A stretch of 64,000 bases of DNA from Mesobacillus subterraneus (GTDB lineage: Bacteria > Bacillota > Bacilli > Bacillales > Cytobacillaceae), in NCBI RefSeq assembly GCF_020524355.2, contig NZ_CP129019.1, positions 2,790,001-2,854,000 of the forward strand, in the 5' to 3' direction. Positions 45,905 through 53,761 of the stretch are shown here, piece after piece. The notes beneath the pieces are model-generated. The model saw only the letters and a list, made by a program, of their open reading frames with translations, was not told the DNA's origin and ran no database searches. The translations under genes were made by a program, and so were the position numbers. Within the stretch, counting starts at the first letter, position 1. Each line of letters opens with the position of its first letter.

Positions 45905-46384
45905 ATGTTCGGTTTTTCTGACTTTGTGGGCTTTCTATTGGCCCTTTTACTTATTTATCCTATAGTTTCACTGATACATGAGTTAGGACATTCTTTTTTT
46001 GCATGGATTTTTGGAGGTGAATTCAGTTTCTCACTTGGACGCGGAAAAACAGTTTTCAAGAAAGGCCCATTCAGCTTAAATAGCATGTATTTTTTGGATG
46101 CTTTTAGCGAGTATGAGCACCTTAAATGGAATAATCGATTAACACATTTCCTTGTCCATGCAGGTGGAATTATTTTTAATCTAGGATCAGTATTGGTGCT
46201 AAATATCCTCATCTCACAAGGATTTATAGAACCTCATACTATATTTGTCCGCTATTCCTACTTTTCGGTCTGGCTGGCAACCTTTTCATTGATTCCAGTT
46301 GATTACGGCAACGGCAATTATAGTGACGGTCTGGCCATTTACCATGTTCTTCGTTATAATGAGTGGCCAAAACTTACCGGATAA
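45905..46384 (+). CDS. Small M50-like (site-2-protease-type) membrane protein
   Basis: A 159-residue protein with about four membrane segments. The zinc motif HELGH is in the first one (VSLIHELGHSFFAWIFGG). A second metal-ligand-like site, NYSDGLAIY, near residue 140 corresponds to the family NxxPxxxxDG, here without the Pro. An HAGGIIFNLGS helix lies between. It may be a minimal intramembrane protease or a degenerate relative. ATG 45905 is chosen on the AGGAGG site; an upstream in-frame ATG at 45869 precedes that site. Confidence 0.72.
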   Translation: MFGFSDFVGFLLALLLIYPIVSLIHELGHSFFAWIFGGEFSFSLGRGKTVFKKGPFSLNSMYFLDAFSEYEHLKWNNRLTHFLVHAGGIIFNLGSVLVLNILISQGFIEPHTIFVRYSYFSVWLATFSLIPVDYGNGNYSDGLAIYHVLRYNEWPKLTG

Positions 46385-46398
46385 ATTCTTCATGAATC

Positions 46399-46430
46399 GT
46401 ACCTGTTCAACTGGGACAGGTACTTTTTTG
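46399..46430 (+). terminator. Terminator of the M50-like gene
   Basis: GTACCTGT/ACAGGTAC perfect stem, T-run. First of three consecutive hairpins. Confidence 0.85.
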
Positions 46431-46462
46431 TGATGCAGAAGATCCCTCTGCATCACAAAAAA
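46424..46462. repeat. 16-bp perfect inverted repeat between two terminators
   Basis: TTTTTTGTGATGCAGA and its exact complement around a 7-base loop. Its outer A/T arms merge with the neighbouring terminators, so it could serve as a shared bidirectional stop. Confidence 0.8.
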
Positions 46463-46494
46463 AAGAGGCATTCCTATCTAAAGGAATACCTCTT
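46463..46494 (-). terminator. Terminator of the 17M-like stress gene
   Basis: AAGAGGCATTCCT/AGGAATACCTCTT stem (one mismatch) followed on the minus strand by TTTTTT. Confidence 0.85.
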
Positions 46495-46504
46495 GCCCTC
46501 CAGT

Positions 46505-47047
46505 TTAGGAAGTCACAAACATATTAGTGTTCAATGAATTAGAGTCCCTGAAAGTTGTATGGATTTCTTCTTGTCTTTCTTCGTCCACTTCAACGAGCAC
46601 AAGGACATTTCCTTTCTTCAAGTATCTCTCATATTCCTTGGCGTCATCTTCCGTTACTCCCGCACCTGTCAATGCACCGACAATTCCGCCACCTGTAGCG
46701 CCAATCGCTGCACCACTCAATGTTGTTGCTAGCGGACCAGCGGCAGCTAGGATACCTATTCCAGGAATTGAAAGCAGACCGATTTCTGCAATCAGACCAG
46801 CGATTCCTCCAAGAACACCACCAGTCCCAGCTCCAATTCCGGCACCCTTGCCTGCATTTTTGCCTCGATCAGAATCATTTTCAATTACATCTACATCCGT
46901 TTGGTCTTCAATGTTCTCGAGTTTATCATCGTCCTTTGCAAAGATCGATAAATCATTCGTGTCAAATCCCATTTCCTTTAACCTTCTAATGGCACCTACT
47001 GCTTCGTCTGAATCCCTGAATACTCCACCAATGATTGTCTTTTCCAT
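46505..47047 (-). CDS. General stress protein 17M-like with glycine-zipper region
   Basis: A 180-residue protein. Residues 1-55 have the 17M/YflT fold (IGGVFRDSDEAVGAIRRLKEMGFDTNDLSIFAK). Residues 65-135 are a Gly/Ala-rich hydrophobic region with GxxxG repeats that could enter a membrane. A short acidic end with VLVLVEVDEER follows. ATG 47047 has GGAGG about 8 bases upstream. It belongs with the YsnF-like protein of this window in the general stress group. I could not find a convincing SigB box. Confidence 0.78.
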   Translation of the reverse strand: MEKTIIGGVFRDSDEAVGAIRRLKEMGFDTNDLSIFAKDDDKLENIEDQTDVDVIENDSDRGKNAGKGAGIGAGTGGVLGGIAGLIAEIGLLSIPGIGILAAAGPLATTLSGAAIGATGGGIVGALTGAGVTEDDAKEYERYLKKGNVLVLVEVDEERQEEIHTTFRDSNSLNTNMFVTS

Positions 47048-47250
47048 AAACTATTACCTCCATTCTAATTTTTCGCTCTTTCGCGTGATTCTCTTAATGA
47101 GCGTGAGAGTTACTTTTGCGACTAGGTAGTTAATAGTATCCCTACCCGCAAAACAGCTATTTACAAAATAATAAACTGTGTGATTTTGCCTATATTAAAC
47201 CCTTACCCGTCGCATTTTTACCTAAACATAGAGTTTTTCACAAAAAAATA

Positions 47251-47290
47251 GATAGAAAAAGATGGCGTAAGAGCCATCTTTTTCTATCTA
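47251..47290 (-). terminator. Terminator of the 49-aa gene
   Basis: A 16-bp perfect stem (GATAGAAAAAGATGGC and its complement) overlapping the stop codon. Confidence 0.85.
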
Positions 47291-47437
47291 TTTCCCTTTG
47301 TTTCCGTTTTCTTCTCTATGCTTATTTTCTGCCTTTACTGCACGTGTGAATTCCTTTGCGTAAAGCACTTCCTGAGCATCAGTCAAACCATTGTTCTGTT
47401 CGGTATTCAACCCTTTGTTGGGAGCTTTATTCTTATC
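47288..47437 (-). CDS. Small hydrophilic protein, 49 aa
   Basis: A 49-residue protein, mostly Asn, Lys, Glu and Gly, with a central helix DAQEVLYAKEFTRAVKAE. Its composition suits a small stress or spore-associated protein. ATG 47437 follows AGGAGGG by 7-8 bases; an upstream in-frame start precedes the site. A SigB-type promoter lies at 47491-47515. No family is assigned. Confidence 0.65.
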   Translation of the reverse strand, partial: DKNKAPNKGLNTEQNNGLTDAQEVLYAKEFTRAVKAENKHREENGNKGK

Positions 47438-47490
47438 CATTTGATATCCCTCCTGAGCTAGAATTAGATGCTGATCCATCTCTTACTTTT

Positions 47491-47515
47491 CTACCCTGAT
47501 GATGTAACAGTAAAC
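47491..47515 (-). promoter_or_regulatory. SigB promoter of the 49-aa gene
   Basis: On the minus strand GTTTAC, 13 bases, GGGTAG, close to the SigB consensus with good spacing. Confidence 0.6.
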
Positions 47516-47614
47516 GAACTCATTTAAAATGGTGTCATTTTAACGGGGATACCCACTAGAACTTCGTCATGGTTTGTCCTCTTATTTCATAAAATGGTGG
47601 AAAGGAGGCTTGCC

Positions 47615-48187
47615 ATGTTTTTGTACAATACTTATGTGTTTTTTACCCTTGCTGCAGTTATTCTAATTTCCATCCTATTGGTTCTCCGACACAAGACGCA
47701 GATAACATTCATGAATGGGATGATCATCTCGATGTTTCTGGGGATGAATATAGGCTTAACTGGCGGCATTTTACTTGGAACCGTTTTTCGCGGGGATTTA
47801 TATATGTCAACCATCCTATCATTGCTGCTAGGGGCAGCAGCTGGCACAATAATAGGGACTTTATTCAGTGCTGCTGCAACAATCGAAGGTTTTATGTCCG
47901 GTATAATGGGTGGGATGATGGGGGCAATGCTCGGAGAAATGCTGCTGCCTGAAAAATCGCTGATCCTTATCAATATCTTCTTAACGATTTCATTAGCTGC
48001 CTTATTCCTTTTTAAAATACTTCCCAAAAATGAGTCATCCATCACAACCAAGAAGTACTTAATAAGACCCATACTCACCTTCATATTGCTAGTAATTTAT
48101 CTTTATTTAGGCAGCCAGCTTGGTCAAACTTGGATTGAAACTCTTAAGGGAAGTACCCATCACCAGGAACACCTACATCACCTATGA
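47615..48187 (+). CDS. Multi-pass membrane protein with His-rich tail, unknown
   Basis: A 190-residue protein with five or six membrane segments. The middle helices are glycine-zipper-like (LLGAAAGTIIGTLFSAAATIEGFMSGIMGGMMGAMLGEML), with many Gly and Met. The last nine residues, HHQEHLHHL, form a His cluster that could bind metal. The family is not recognised; Met-rich helices and a His tail raise the possibility of a copper- or zinc-related role, which is inference only. ATG 47615 has AAAGGAGG 7 bases upstream; the GTG at 47594 precedes the site. Confidence 0.68.
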   Translation: MFLYNTYVFFTLAAVILISILLVLRHKTQITFMNGMIISMFLGMNIGLTGGILLGTVFRGDLYMSTILSLLLGAAAGTIIGTLFSAAATIEGFMSGIMGGMMGAMLGEMLLPEKSLILINIFLTISLAALFLFKILPKNESSITTKKYLIRPILTFILLVIYLYLGSQLGQTWIETLKGSTHHQEHLHHL

Positions 48188-48190
48188 GAA

Positions 48191-48222
48191 AAGAAACGGT
48201 TTAAATACAACCGTTTCTTCAG
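48191..48222 (+). terminator. Terminator of the His-tail membrane protein gene
   Basis: An 11-bp perfect stem AAGAAACGGTT/AACCGTTTCTT; the T-tail is short. Nothing further is seen to 48453. Confidence 0.7.
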
Positions 48223-48453
48223 GACGGTTCCAATTGCCATCCTCATGACTTTATGCAAGCGTATATATTCACGCTCGCAAAAAATAATATTTTAGACTGG
48301 TTAACATTCCTAATCCAATTATAACAACAGTACTTTCTTGACTACTTTGGGCCCTCCACCCTCAAACATGTCACAATAACAGCAAATTCTCGACAGCTTT
48401 ACATCCAATTTTCCAGCAACGGTTTCGCTGCTCCCTAAGGAAGCATTTAGCTG

Positions 48454-49539
48454 CTAATCAAATATAGAAATAATCTTCTTAGCAAAAGCAGCAAGTTCCA
48501 GCTTTTCAAGTGTATGGCAGTAATCATATTCAATATTGCCAACTGATGGTCCTTCTATCTCTCTAAGATACTCCAATACTTTAAAATCACTAAACCATTC
48601 GCCTATCTCAGCTTCCGGATGTATAACGTTTTTCCATACATTTTCAAGTGTCGGGCTATAAATTCTTCTTGCTCCGGACTTAAGCTTGCAAGCATTCAAT
48701 TTCAATTGATATTTGAGCCCAGGCATGCCTTCGTGCACATCATTAAAAATATGGGACCAGTAATCTTTTCGTGAACCCGTATGTGGGTGAGCCACGTCCC
48801 ATTCTTCCACCTTTTTCAAAACATCCTTATCAAAAAGGATAGTATAAAGTCTCTTTCCTAATTCGATTCTTTCATGCATTGACTCGAATTGATTTACTGT
48901 CTGTCCGGCCAATTTAGTCACACCGTAATCATTATAAGGGAACAGAATTTGGTTGAAGGATAATAAATCCTGGATTTCAAACTCCAGGGTACTGAATACT
49001 TCTTTGATATATTTCTGATTCTTGATGACTCTATTTTCGATATAATTCTGTTCATTAATAATCAGTCCAAATGTGAGCAAAGTTGAATTGGAAGAGCTCC
49101 AATAATAATCCCAGATCGTCTCGGCAAAGATGGAAACATTTAAGTGAGAAAGCAGCCTGAATAGTGGTTCTTCCCTTTTATGACTTTCTTCATAAAGCAG
49201 CAGCTGTGGATAGGCATCCTGGAAGATAAGCCAATTCCCTCGTTCAAGGAAAGCGAAATAGGAGCCTTTTTCCCTGCCCGATATCAGCCTTGCTAAAAGT
49301 TCAGCTCTTAAATCCGTCATACTCCAGCCACCATTCCTCGAGACCATATGAGCCAGCAATGCCCAGTGGATTTCCGGGTACTTGTTATAAAAATCAAGAT
49401 ATGCTTTTGTTCTAGTAATATTGTTTTTATTTAGCTCTTCGGTCTTCTTCTTTATCTCGAGAATGATTTTTCTCTCTTCCTCTTTTGGTTTTTTAACCAA
49501 ACTCACTTTTTGCCTTCTTTGCAAGTTTTCTTGGATCAC
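48454..49539 (-). CDS. yppC: DUF2515 family protein (YppC-like)
   Basis: A 361-residue protein of the YppC/DUF2515 family. Typical stretches are NNITRTKAYLDFYNKYPEIHWALLAHMVSRNGGWSMTDL, FLERGNWLIFQDAYPQLLLY and HPHTGSRKDYW. The function is unknown. The start is unclear: GTG 49539 opens the frame but has no good ribosome site, and a purine-rich GGGGGG site further upstream leads to a short out-of-frame ATG. The N-terminus could therefore be longer or disturbed. Confidence 0.8.
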   Translation of the reverse strand: MIQENLQRRQKVSLVKKPKEEERKIILEIKKKTEELNKNNITRTKAYLDFYNKYPEIHWALLAHMVSRNGGWSMTDLRAELLARLISGREKGSYFAFLERGNWLIFQDAYPQLLLYEESHKREEPLFRLLSHLNVSIFAETIWDYYWSSSNSTLLTFGLIINEQNYIENRVIKNQKYIKEVFSTLEFEIQDLLSFNQILFPYNDYGVTKLAGQTVNQFESMHERIELGKRLYTILFDKDVLKKVEEWDVAHPHTGSRKDYWSHIFNDVHEGMPGLKYQLKLNACKLKSGARRIYSPTLENVWKNVIHPEAEIGEWFSDFKVLEYLREIEGPSVGNIEYDYCHTLEKLELAAFAKKIISIFD

Positions 49540-49974
49540 TTCAATAGGAGACTTTCCTTTTCTATTAATAAAGAATATCTGTCATCCCCCCTATTTCAAT
49601 TTGCATAAGATTTAGAGAAATAATTCCAGTATAAAAAGGTGATAAATAACTTCTTTTTCATTCTATTTCGTTCAGATTAAATAAATGAGCCAGTAATCAA
49701 ATTTCCATCAGTTTGCAGGTTCTAGTTCCTTAACCTGAAGACGACCAAACCCCGAAATTCGAGTGCAAATTTTTTTCGGGGAAAACGATGTTTTAACGTG
49801 TTAAATAAATTCGATATCAAGCATAACCAGAAAGGCTTCCAGCACGTCCATAATGCTGCTTCGTTTGGCCAAAGCCAAAACTTAATCCTGCACCCCCGGA
49901 TTTTTCATAGACCAACTGAGGTCTTGCGCAACGAGCAAATACCAAAAATTGATATGAGAATAAACGATTCGACG
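49540..49974. other. Intergenic region upstream of yppC
   Basis: About 430 bp with no convincing frame. AT-rich to 49740, then a mixed stretch that leads into the 136-bp dispersed repeat. I see no promoter or RNA gene I can support. Confidence 0.5.
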
Positions 49975-50110
49975 AAAGAACAAAAAGCGCAAGCTCCTCG
50001 TTAAGCCCCGACAAGCGCTGGAGGGCCTGACAGTGAAGTCGTTCTTTGACTTCATTGGCAGGACCGAAGCGTCTCGAGGGGCTAGGCACTGGAGCTGGAT
50101 TAAGAAAACT
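49975..50110. repeat. 136-bp dispersed repeat, copy 2
   Basis: Same length and nearly the same sequence as 16940-17075, in the same orientation, with scattered single-base differences. It lies just outside the left end of the genomic island. Confidence 0.85.
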
Positions 50111-50156
50111 ACATGTAGTTAGCCACACTTAAATAATTTCATAATTTCCATTAACA

Positions 50157-50194
50157 AAAAAAGCTTCAACCCTTTAAAAGGATTGAAGCTTTTT
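50157..50194 (-). terminator. Original terminator of the tRNA-Val gene, stranded by the island
   Basis: A long hairpin AAAAAGCTTCAA.../...TTGAAGCTTTTT with T-run on the minus strand ends 2 bp from the left att repeat. Before insertion it would have lain directly behind the tRNA 3' end. Confidence 0.8.
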
Positions 50195-50195
50195 A

Positions 50196-50242
50196 GTATG
50201 ATTCCTACTGGGTTCGAACCAGCGACCTCTACCCTGTCAAGG
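50196..50242. repeat. attL: 47-bp copy of the tRNA-Val 3' half
   Basis: Identical to 59015-59061. It contains the T arm (GGTTCGAACC), the acceptor 3' strand and the anticodon arm up to CCTTGACAGGG on the minus strand, then diverges from the tRNA. Same orientation as the right copy. Confidence 0.92.
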
Positions 50243-50341
50243 AACCAATCGTAAACAAGTTTTATAAAACGTTGATTTAACAACAATTCCGTTATTCTAT
50301 TAACGTAAATATACAGAATTGAGTGCAGTACATCAAGATTT

Positions 50342-50803
50342 TTAATCAACGTATTTAAAACGATAATTTGTTTTTTTGTTTTTCCAACTGTATTTTAAAC
50401 AATGATTAATTGTTTGTCTTTCAATCCCTAAAGTACGACTTGCCTCAGAAACAGATTTGAAATGAATTTCTTCATTTTCGTTGTATGCCACAATTTCTCG
50501 CTCTTGCTTTTCATATTGTAATTTACGATTTTCTTCAGCGGAAATAACCACACAATTTTCAAGCGAATAAATATTACCGCCTTTGCTGTCTTTATCGAGT
50601 TGCCATTCTCGACCTTTATACAATAAATGACCATTTAGCAAATGATTGTCAACGTCCTCAACGAAATTCCAGAAATTATGCCATCTTTCATGAACAATAA
50701 TATCTCTCCCTCCGTAGTATTTGTAAGTTGCGTAATTTGGTTTATAACAACGTTCCATCATTGCCCACCAACGCCTGTATAATGGGTGTTTTTTAGCATT
50801 CAT
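50342..50803 (-). CDS. AP2/NUMOD-like DNA-binding protein, homing-endonuclease-like
   Basis: A 153-residue protein. The N-terminal half (HPLYRRWWAMMERCYKPN, YKYYGGRDIIVHERWHNFWNFVEDV) is a pattern common in phage and plasmid proteins related to HNH/AP2-type mobile DNA-binding domains. The C-terminal part (SVSEASRTLGIERQTINHCLKYSWKN) is a NUMOD1-like helix-turn-helix. No complete nuclease motif is obvious (a single ENCVVISAEENRKL stretch resembles the HNH end). It is the leftmost island gene, ending 100 bp from attL. Its role may be DNA targeting; activity is uncertain. Confidence 0.65.
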   Translation of the reverse strand: MNAKKHPLYRRWWAMMERCYKPNYATYKYYGGRDIIVHERWHNFWNFVEDVDNHLLNGHLLYKGREWQLDKDSKGGNIYSLENCVVISAEENRKLQYEKQEREIVAYNENEEIHFKSVSEASRTLGIERQTINHCLKYSWKNKKTNYRFKYVD

Positions 50804-51345
50804 TTTTCACATTCTCCGTTCCAATAACTTAACAGTATTTTATTGTGAAAAATATGAATGTAAGGTCATCGGAAAAATTTATTTTTTGAATATTAATATT
50901 CAATTCTAAGGTCGTTTCAAATGACCTTGGGATTCTCTGTTCAACAATACAGACCATTGAGCAGATACAGTAAAATTTCTGTTTTATGTGATAACCACCT
51001 TCAACTGTACCTTGCAGAAACATAGCATTTTTGACGATTTTCTGTGAATTTTCCATAGTTTTTTAATCATTTTTCGGTACTTTTGCTATCATTTTTTCAT
51101 TAATTCTCGTTGATTAATCAAGTTTTTTCATGAGTTTTTACTTCACTTCGGAAAGTACTGGGAATGAAAAATCCATTAGTGGTGCGGATTGCTGTGGATT
51201 TTTTTGTGGAAAACGCATTAAAAATCGAACAAAAATTAAAGGAAAAAGTAGGTAGGGGGAGCGGGAAAGTTCAAAATCTAAATTATGGGAATTTGGATTT
51301 TTTCGAGAGGCAACCTCCCCTTAGTCTTGGGAATCCCCTACCCAA
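50804..51345. other. Island intergenic region, AT-rich
   Basis: About 540 bp without a supported gene. It has the hairpin AAGGTC/GACCTT around 50910-50930 and the palindrome GAATATTAATATTC at 50888-50901. From 51230 on the plus strand is purine-rich. A 65-codon frame here lacks a ribosome site and is not called. Confidence 0.5.
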
Positions 51346-51370
51346 AAAAAACGACCCCTAGGGGGGTCTA
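51346..51370 (-). terminator. Terminator of the HNH gene
   Basis: GACCCC/GGGGTC stem overlapping the stop codon, then eight T on the minus strand. Confidence 0.8.
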
Positions 51371-51754
51371 TAGGAAATATTCTCTTTCTATTTCTTTCGC
51401 TTCAAAAGCAAAGTCAAGTTGCTCCCTTGTTCCTAGTTGTTGATTGCACAAGGCACATAAAGTCACGCAGTTTGACTCTACAAACGTAAGGTCAGGAAAT
51501 TTGATACGTGGCTTTATATGATGAACTTGAAGGTTTGAAGTAACTACCATGTTGAATTTAATTAAACAGCGCTGACAGTACCCACCGTCACGCTCGATGA
51601 TTCTTTTCCGAAACTTCCTCCACTTGGTAGTGGTCAATACCTTGTTACGTTCAATTTCACCCTTTGGTTTTTGTTGTCGCTGTTTTTGGCAGAATGTACA
51701 CTTCTCATATTCTTGAATCAATTTCCCACACACACATATTCTCATTCTTGGCAT
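51368..51754 (-). CDS. HNH endonuclease
   Basis: A 128-residue protein. A zinc ribbon at the N-terminus (CVCGK, CTFCQK) precedes the HNH core: WRKFRKRIIERDGGYCQRC, LQVHHIKPR and NCVTLCALCNQQLG. This small type is frequent in phages near packaging genes and in mobile islands. It probably nicks or cuts DNA with Mg2+. ATG 51754 follows AAGGAG by 9 bases. It is a single gene with its own terminator. In the island it may help packaging by a helper phage, or act in recombination; that is inference. Confidence 0.85.
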   Translation of the reverse strand: MPRMRICVCGKLIQEYEKCTFCQKQRQQKPKGEIERNKVLTTTKWRKFRKRIIERDGGYCQRCLIKFNMVVTSNLQVHHIKPRIKFPDLTFVESNCVTLCALCNQQLGTREQLDFAFEAKEIEREYFL

Positions 51755-51988
51755 ACGGTTCGTCTCCTTGTTTTGTCGTTATTGTATATATAGGCAGATT
51801 CATCTTTTATCAGGTATTTAATCAATATACTTCTGACCATTTGCTCGTATCAGTGTGACGTTTAGCACCAAAGTTAATAGGAATGTTCATCAATGATTAT
51901 CATTCACTAAACGACAAGCAGTTGTATGCGTAGAATATATACGAAGAAAGGTCCACTCAATGGTGAACCAGTCCTTAATCTGAATGTA

Positions 51989-52837
51989 TTATTTTTTCTT
52001 TTTCACAATTCCCAATGATATTGCTGTAGAAACCATATCCTTGTATGTCAATATCATCTTTTGTAGATCCGCTTCAGTCGCTAAAGTAATCTTGCCTCCA
52101 ACACCAAAATGTTTCTCCGCAATAGGAATCAACTTCGTTTCTTGTTTGTGCTTATGATAAATAATACCAAGTTTCTTGATTCGCTTCATGAGGTCAATAT
52201 ATTCGCTTGAAGGTTTGGGTTTGGGTTTAGGTTCTACCATAGACGGTTCATTCATATCAGGATATTCAGGGCGATTAAGGTCATACTCTGCTTTATTCAA
52301 TGCAGTATCCGCTTTCCGTTCATCCTCAAGTATTTTATTTTCCACTTCAAGATTAAAGGTTCGATTAGGATTCTTCCGCCTGGCGAACTTTCTAACGTCT
52401 TGTAGCATTTCCCAAGTCACTTGGTCAATGGACAGCAAGCTTTTATCCTCTCCGATATACTTGGGTGCCATTACATAATATTCATGCTCCGATTTAGTCC
52501 CTTTTTTCTTAAAGGCAAGCAATCCTGTCCTGAACAAATTCTTATCTTCGCCAATTGCCCTGTCTATTGTGGAAGGGTCAACTCCAACAGCAACAGCAAG
52601 AAAACTATATGACACCTTTACATATACATTTCCTTTAGTATCTACTTGCCCCTTGTATGCCGCTTTCATTGCGAGGTCATACATTTCTTGATAGAGTAAC
52701 TTTTCAACAGGTTTCAATGCTTTACGGTATTTGTCGCCTTTGCAGATAACTTTAGGAGTTGCATAGTATAACCCTGTTTCTTTGTTTCTGTCCCTGAGCA
52801 TTTCAATATACTCTTTTGTGATGTAGTTCTTCTTCAT
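51989..52837 (-). CDS. Putative replication initiator (winged-helix)
   Basis: A 282-residue basic protein. The first 120 residues look like a RepA_N/replication-initiator winged helix: VEKLLYQEMYDLAMKAAYKGQVD, then VSYSFLAVAVGVDPSTIDRAIG. A Pro/Lys-rich linker (EPKPKPKP) leads to a helical C-terminal domain of about 75 residues. GGAG precedes ATG 52837. It lies downstream of a DUF5659-like gene on the same strand, behind a region with three iteron-like palindromes and an ATACGTAT dyad. This setting supports a replication role, but no enzymatic motif proves it. Confidence 0.55.
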   Translation of the reverse strand: MKKNYITKEYIEMLRDRNKETGLYYATPKVICKGDKYRKALKPVEKLLYQEMYDLAMKAAYKGQVDTKGNVYVKVSYSFLAVAVGVDPSTIDRAIGEDKNLFRTGLLAFKKKGTKSEHEYYVMAPKYIGEDKSLLSIDQVTWEMLQDVRKFARRKNPNRTFNLEVENKILEDERKADTALNKAEYDLNRPEYPDMNEPSMVEPKPKPKPSSEYIDLMKRIKKLGIIYHKHKQETKLIPIAEKHFGVGGKITLATEADLQKMILTYKDMVSTAISLGIVKKKK

Positions 52838-52883
52838 TGTTTTCTCCTTTGGAATGTTTGTTTGGTATGGAGATTGAAAGCGG

Positions 52884-53048
52884 TTAAAACGATAAACACG
52901 CTTTGAAATCTTTATTTAATTGCTCGGTATTTTCAAAAAGGAATATGATTGTTTTATTGTTATGGTGTCGCTCAAAATCAACAGGTTCATATCCCATACG
53001 AATTAAATAAATTGCAATATCCTTGTTGAAAATCCTTTTCACTGACAT
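52884..53048 (-). CDS. DUF5659-like miniprotein, 54 aa
   Basis: The translation is MSVKRIFNKDIAIYLIRMGY, then EPVDFERHHNNKTIIFLFEN, then TEQLNKDFKACLSF. The pattern 'K-D-x-A-x-x-LI-R-x-G ... F-x-FE-N/D-x-x-QL' is that of DUF5659 proteins. It is related to the island gene at 56626. ATG 53048 has GGAGGAGG 6 bases before it. It precedes the replication-initiator-like gene by 46 bp and likely shares its transcript. The function is unknown. Confidence 0.72.
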   Translation of the reverse strand: MSVKRIFNKDIAIYLIRMGYEPVDFERHHNNKTIIFLFENTEQLNKDFKACLSF

Positions 53049-53072
53049 ATAAATCCTCCTCCGATGTTCAAT

Positions 53073-53088
53073 TACAATACGTATTGTA
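53073..53088. promoter_or_regulatory. 16-bp perfect palindrome upstream of the DUF5659/rep operon
   Basis: TACAATACGTATTGTA, in the leader of the minus-strand operon, is a probable repressor site. Confidence 0.6.
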
Positions 53089-53211
53089 TTGTGATTTTTC
53101 AGGTTGTTAGGTTAATTTATAAATTTTTTAACCATCTTCCCAACAGGGAAGAAACCGCAGAAATGAGCGGAGCGAATTTCTATATGTTTTTATTTAATGT
53201 TTTTATTTGTG

Positions 53212-53280
53212 CCTCAAAATGAGGACACAACCTGACTCAAATTGAGGACAGCCATAGTCATCTATACTCAAAATGAGGTT
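53212..53280. repeat. Three iteron-like palindromes
   Basis: CCTCAAAATGAGGACA at 53212, ACTCAAATTGAGGACA at 53235 and ACTCAAAATGAGGTT at 53266: a shared CTCAAAWTGAGG core, 23 and 31 bp apart, between the rep-like operon and the divergent 87-aa gene. They may be replication iterons or regulator sites. Confidence 0.7.
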
Positions 53281-53356
53281 AGTTAGAAAAGATTGTCAGC
53301 AGTTTTAGGATAATTGATAATATTCAAGTATTGTAAATTTTTAGGAGGTTGATGAA

Positions 53357-53620
53357 ATGAGAGATGAATTAATTCAGCAAGGTATTAGACTACTATTGAA
53401 AGTTTTTTATGATGAAGAACACAAAAGCGATGAACTTGCCATTACCTCGCTTGAATTGTTTTTCGAGATCGGATTGTTTGATGATATAGGTCAAGTAGCC
53501 CGATTAATCGAAGAGGAGCATGCCTTTGCATTGTTGGAAAAAATGAAACTAATTGATTATGAGTTGGTTGAGCAAATCGAGTTAAGGTTGCGAGGAATTA
53601 CACAGTATCCGTTAGACTAA
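53357..53620 (+). CDS. Helical acidic protein, 87 aa, unknown
   Basis: An all-helical, acidic protein (LIQQGIRLLLKVFYDEEHKSDELAITSLELFFEIG) with no Cys or membrane segment. AGGAGG stands 7-8 bases before ATG 53357. It is divergent from the rep-like operon across the iteron-like repeats, where a copy-control or anti-repressor gene could lie. No family is recognised. Confidence 0.6.
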   Translation: MRDELIQQGIRLLLKVFYDEEHKSDELAITSLELFFEIGLFDDIGQVARLIEEEHAFALLEKMKLIDYELVEQIELRLRGITQYPLD

Positions 53621-53694
53621 AAACAATGTTTCTTACAGAAAGCGGAAGAACCGCCGCGGGGGATGTTCCGCATCTGAATAAACCAAGAAATATG

Positions 53695-53722
53695 AAAGGA
53701 AGGGCATTAATACCCTTCCTTT
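53695..53722. terminator. Bidirectional terminator
   Basis: A 10-bp perfect stem AAAGGAAGGG/CCCTTCCTTT between convergent genes. Confidence 0.85.
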
Positions 53723-53761
53723 TGATTTGTCTATGAATTATGCTCTTGTTTTTGTTCCTTT

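Noticed and set aside
47048..47250. SigB promoter for the 17M-like gene
   Set aside because: GTTTAT and GGGTAG boxes exist but are about 23 bases apart, too far for a SigB promoter.
50119..50349. A 76-codon minus-strand frame with RVEVAGSNPVGI
   Set aside because: That peptide is the typical false translation of a tRNA T arm; the frame crosses attL and a terminator.
50829..51056. 75-codon minus-strand frame
   Set aside because: AT-rich, no ribosome site, contains strong palindromes; not gene-like.
51164..51361. 65-codon plus-strand frame in the island
   Set aside because: No ribosome site, odd composition and it runs into the HNH terminator.
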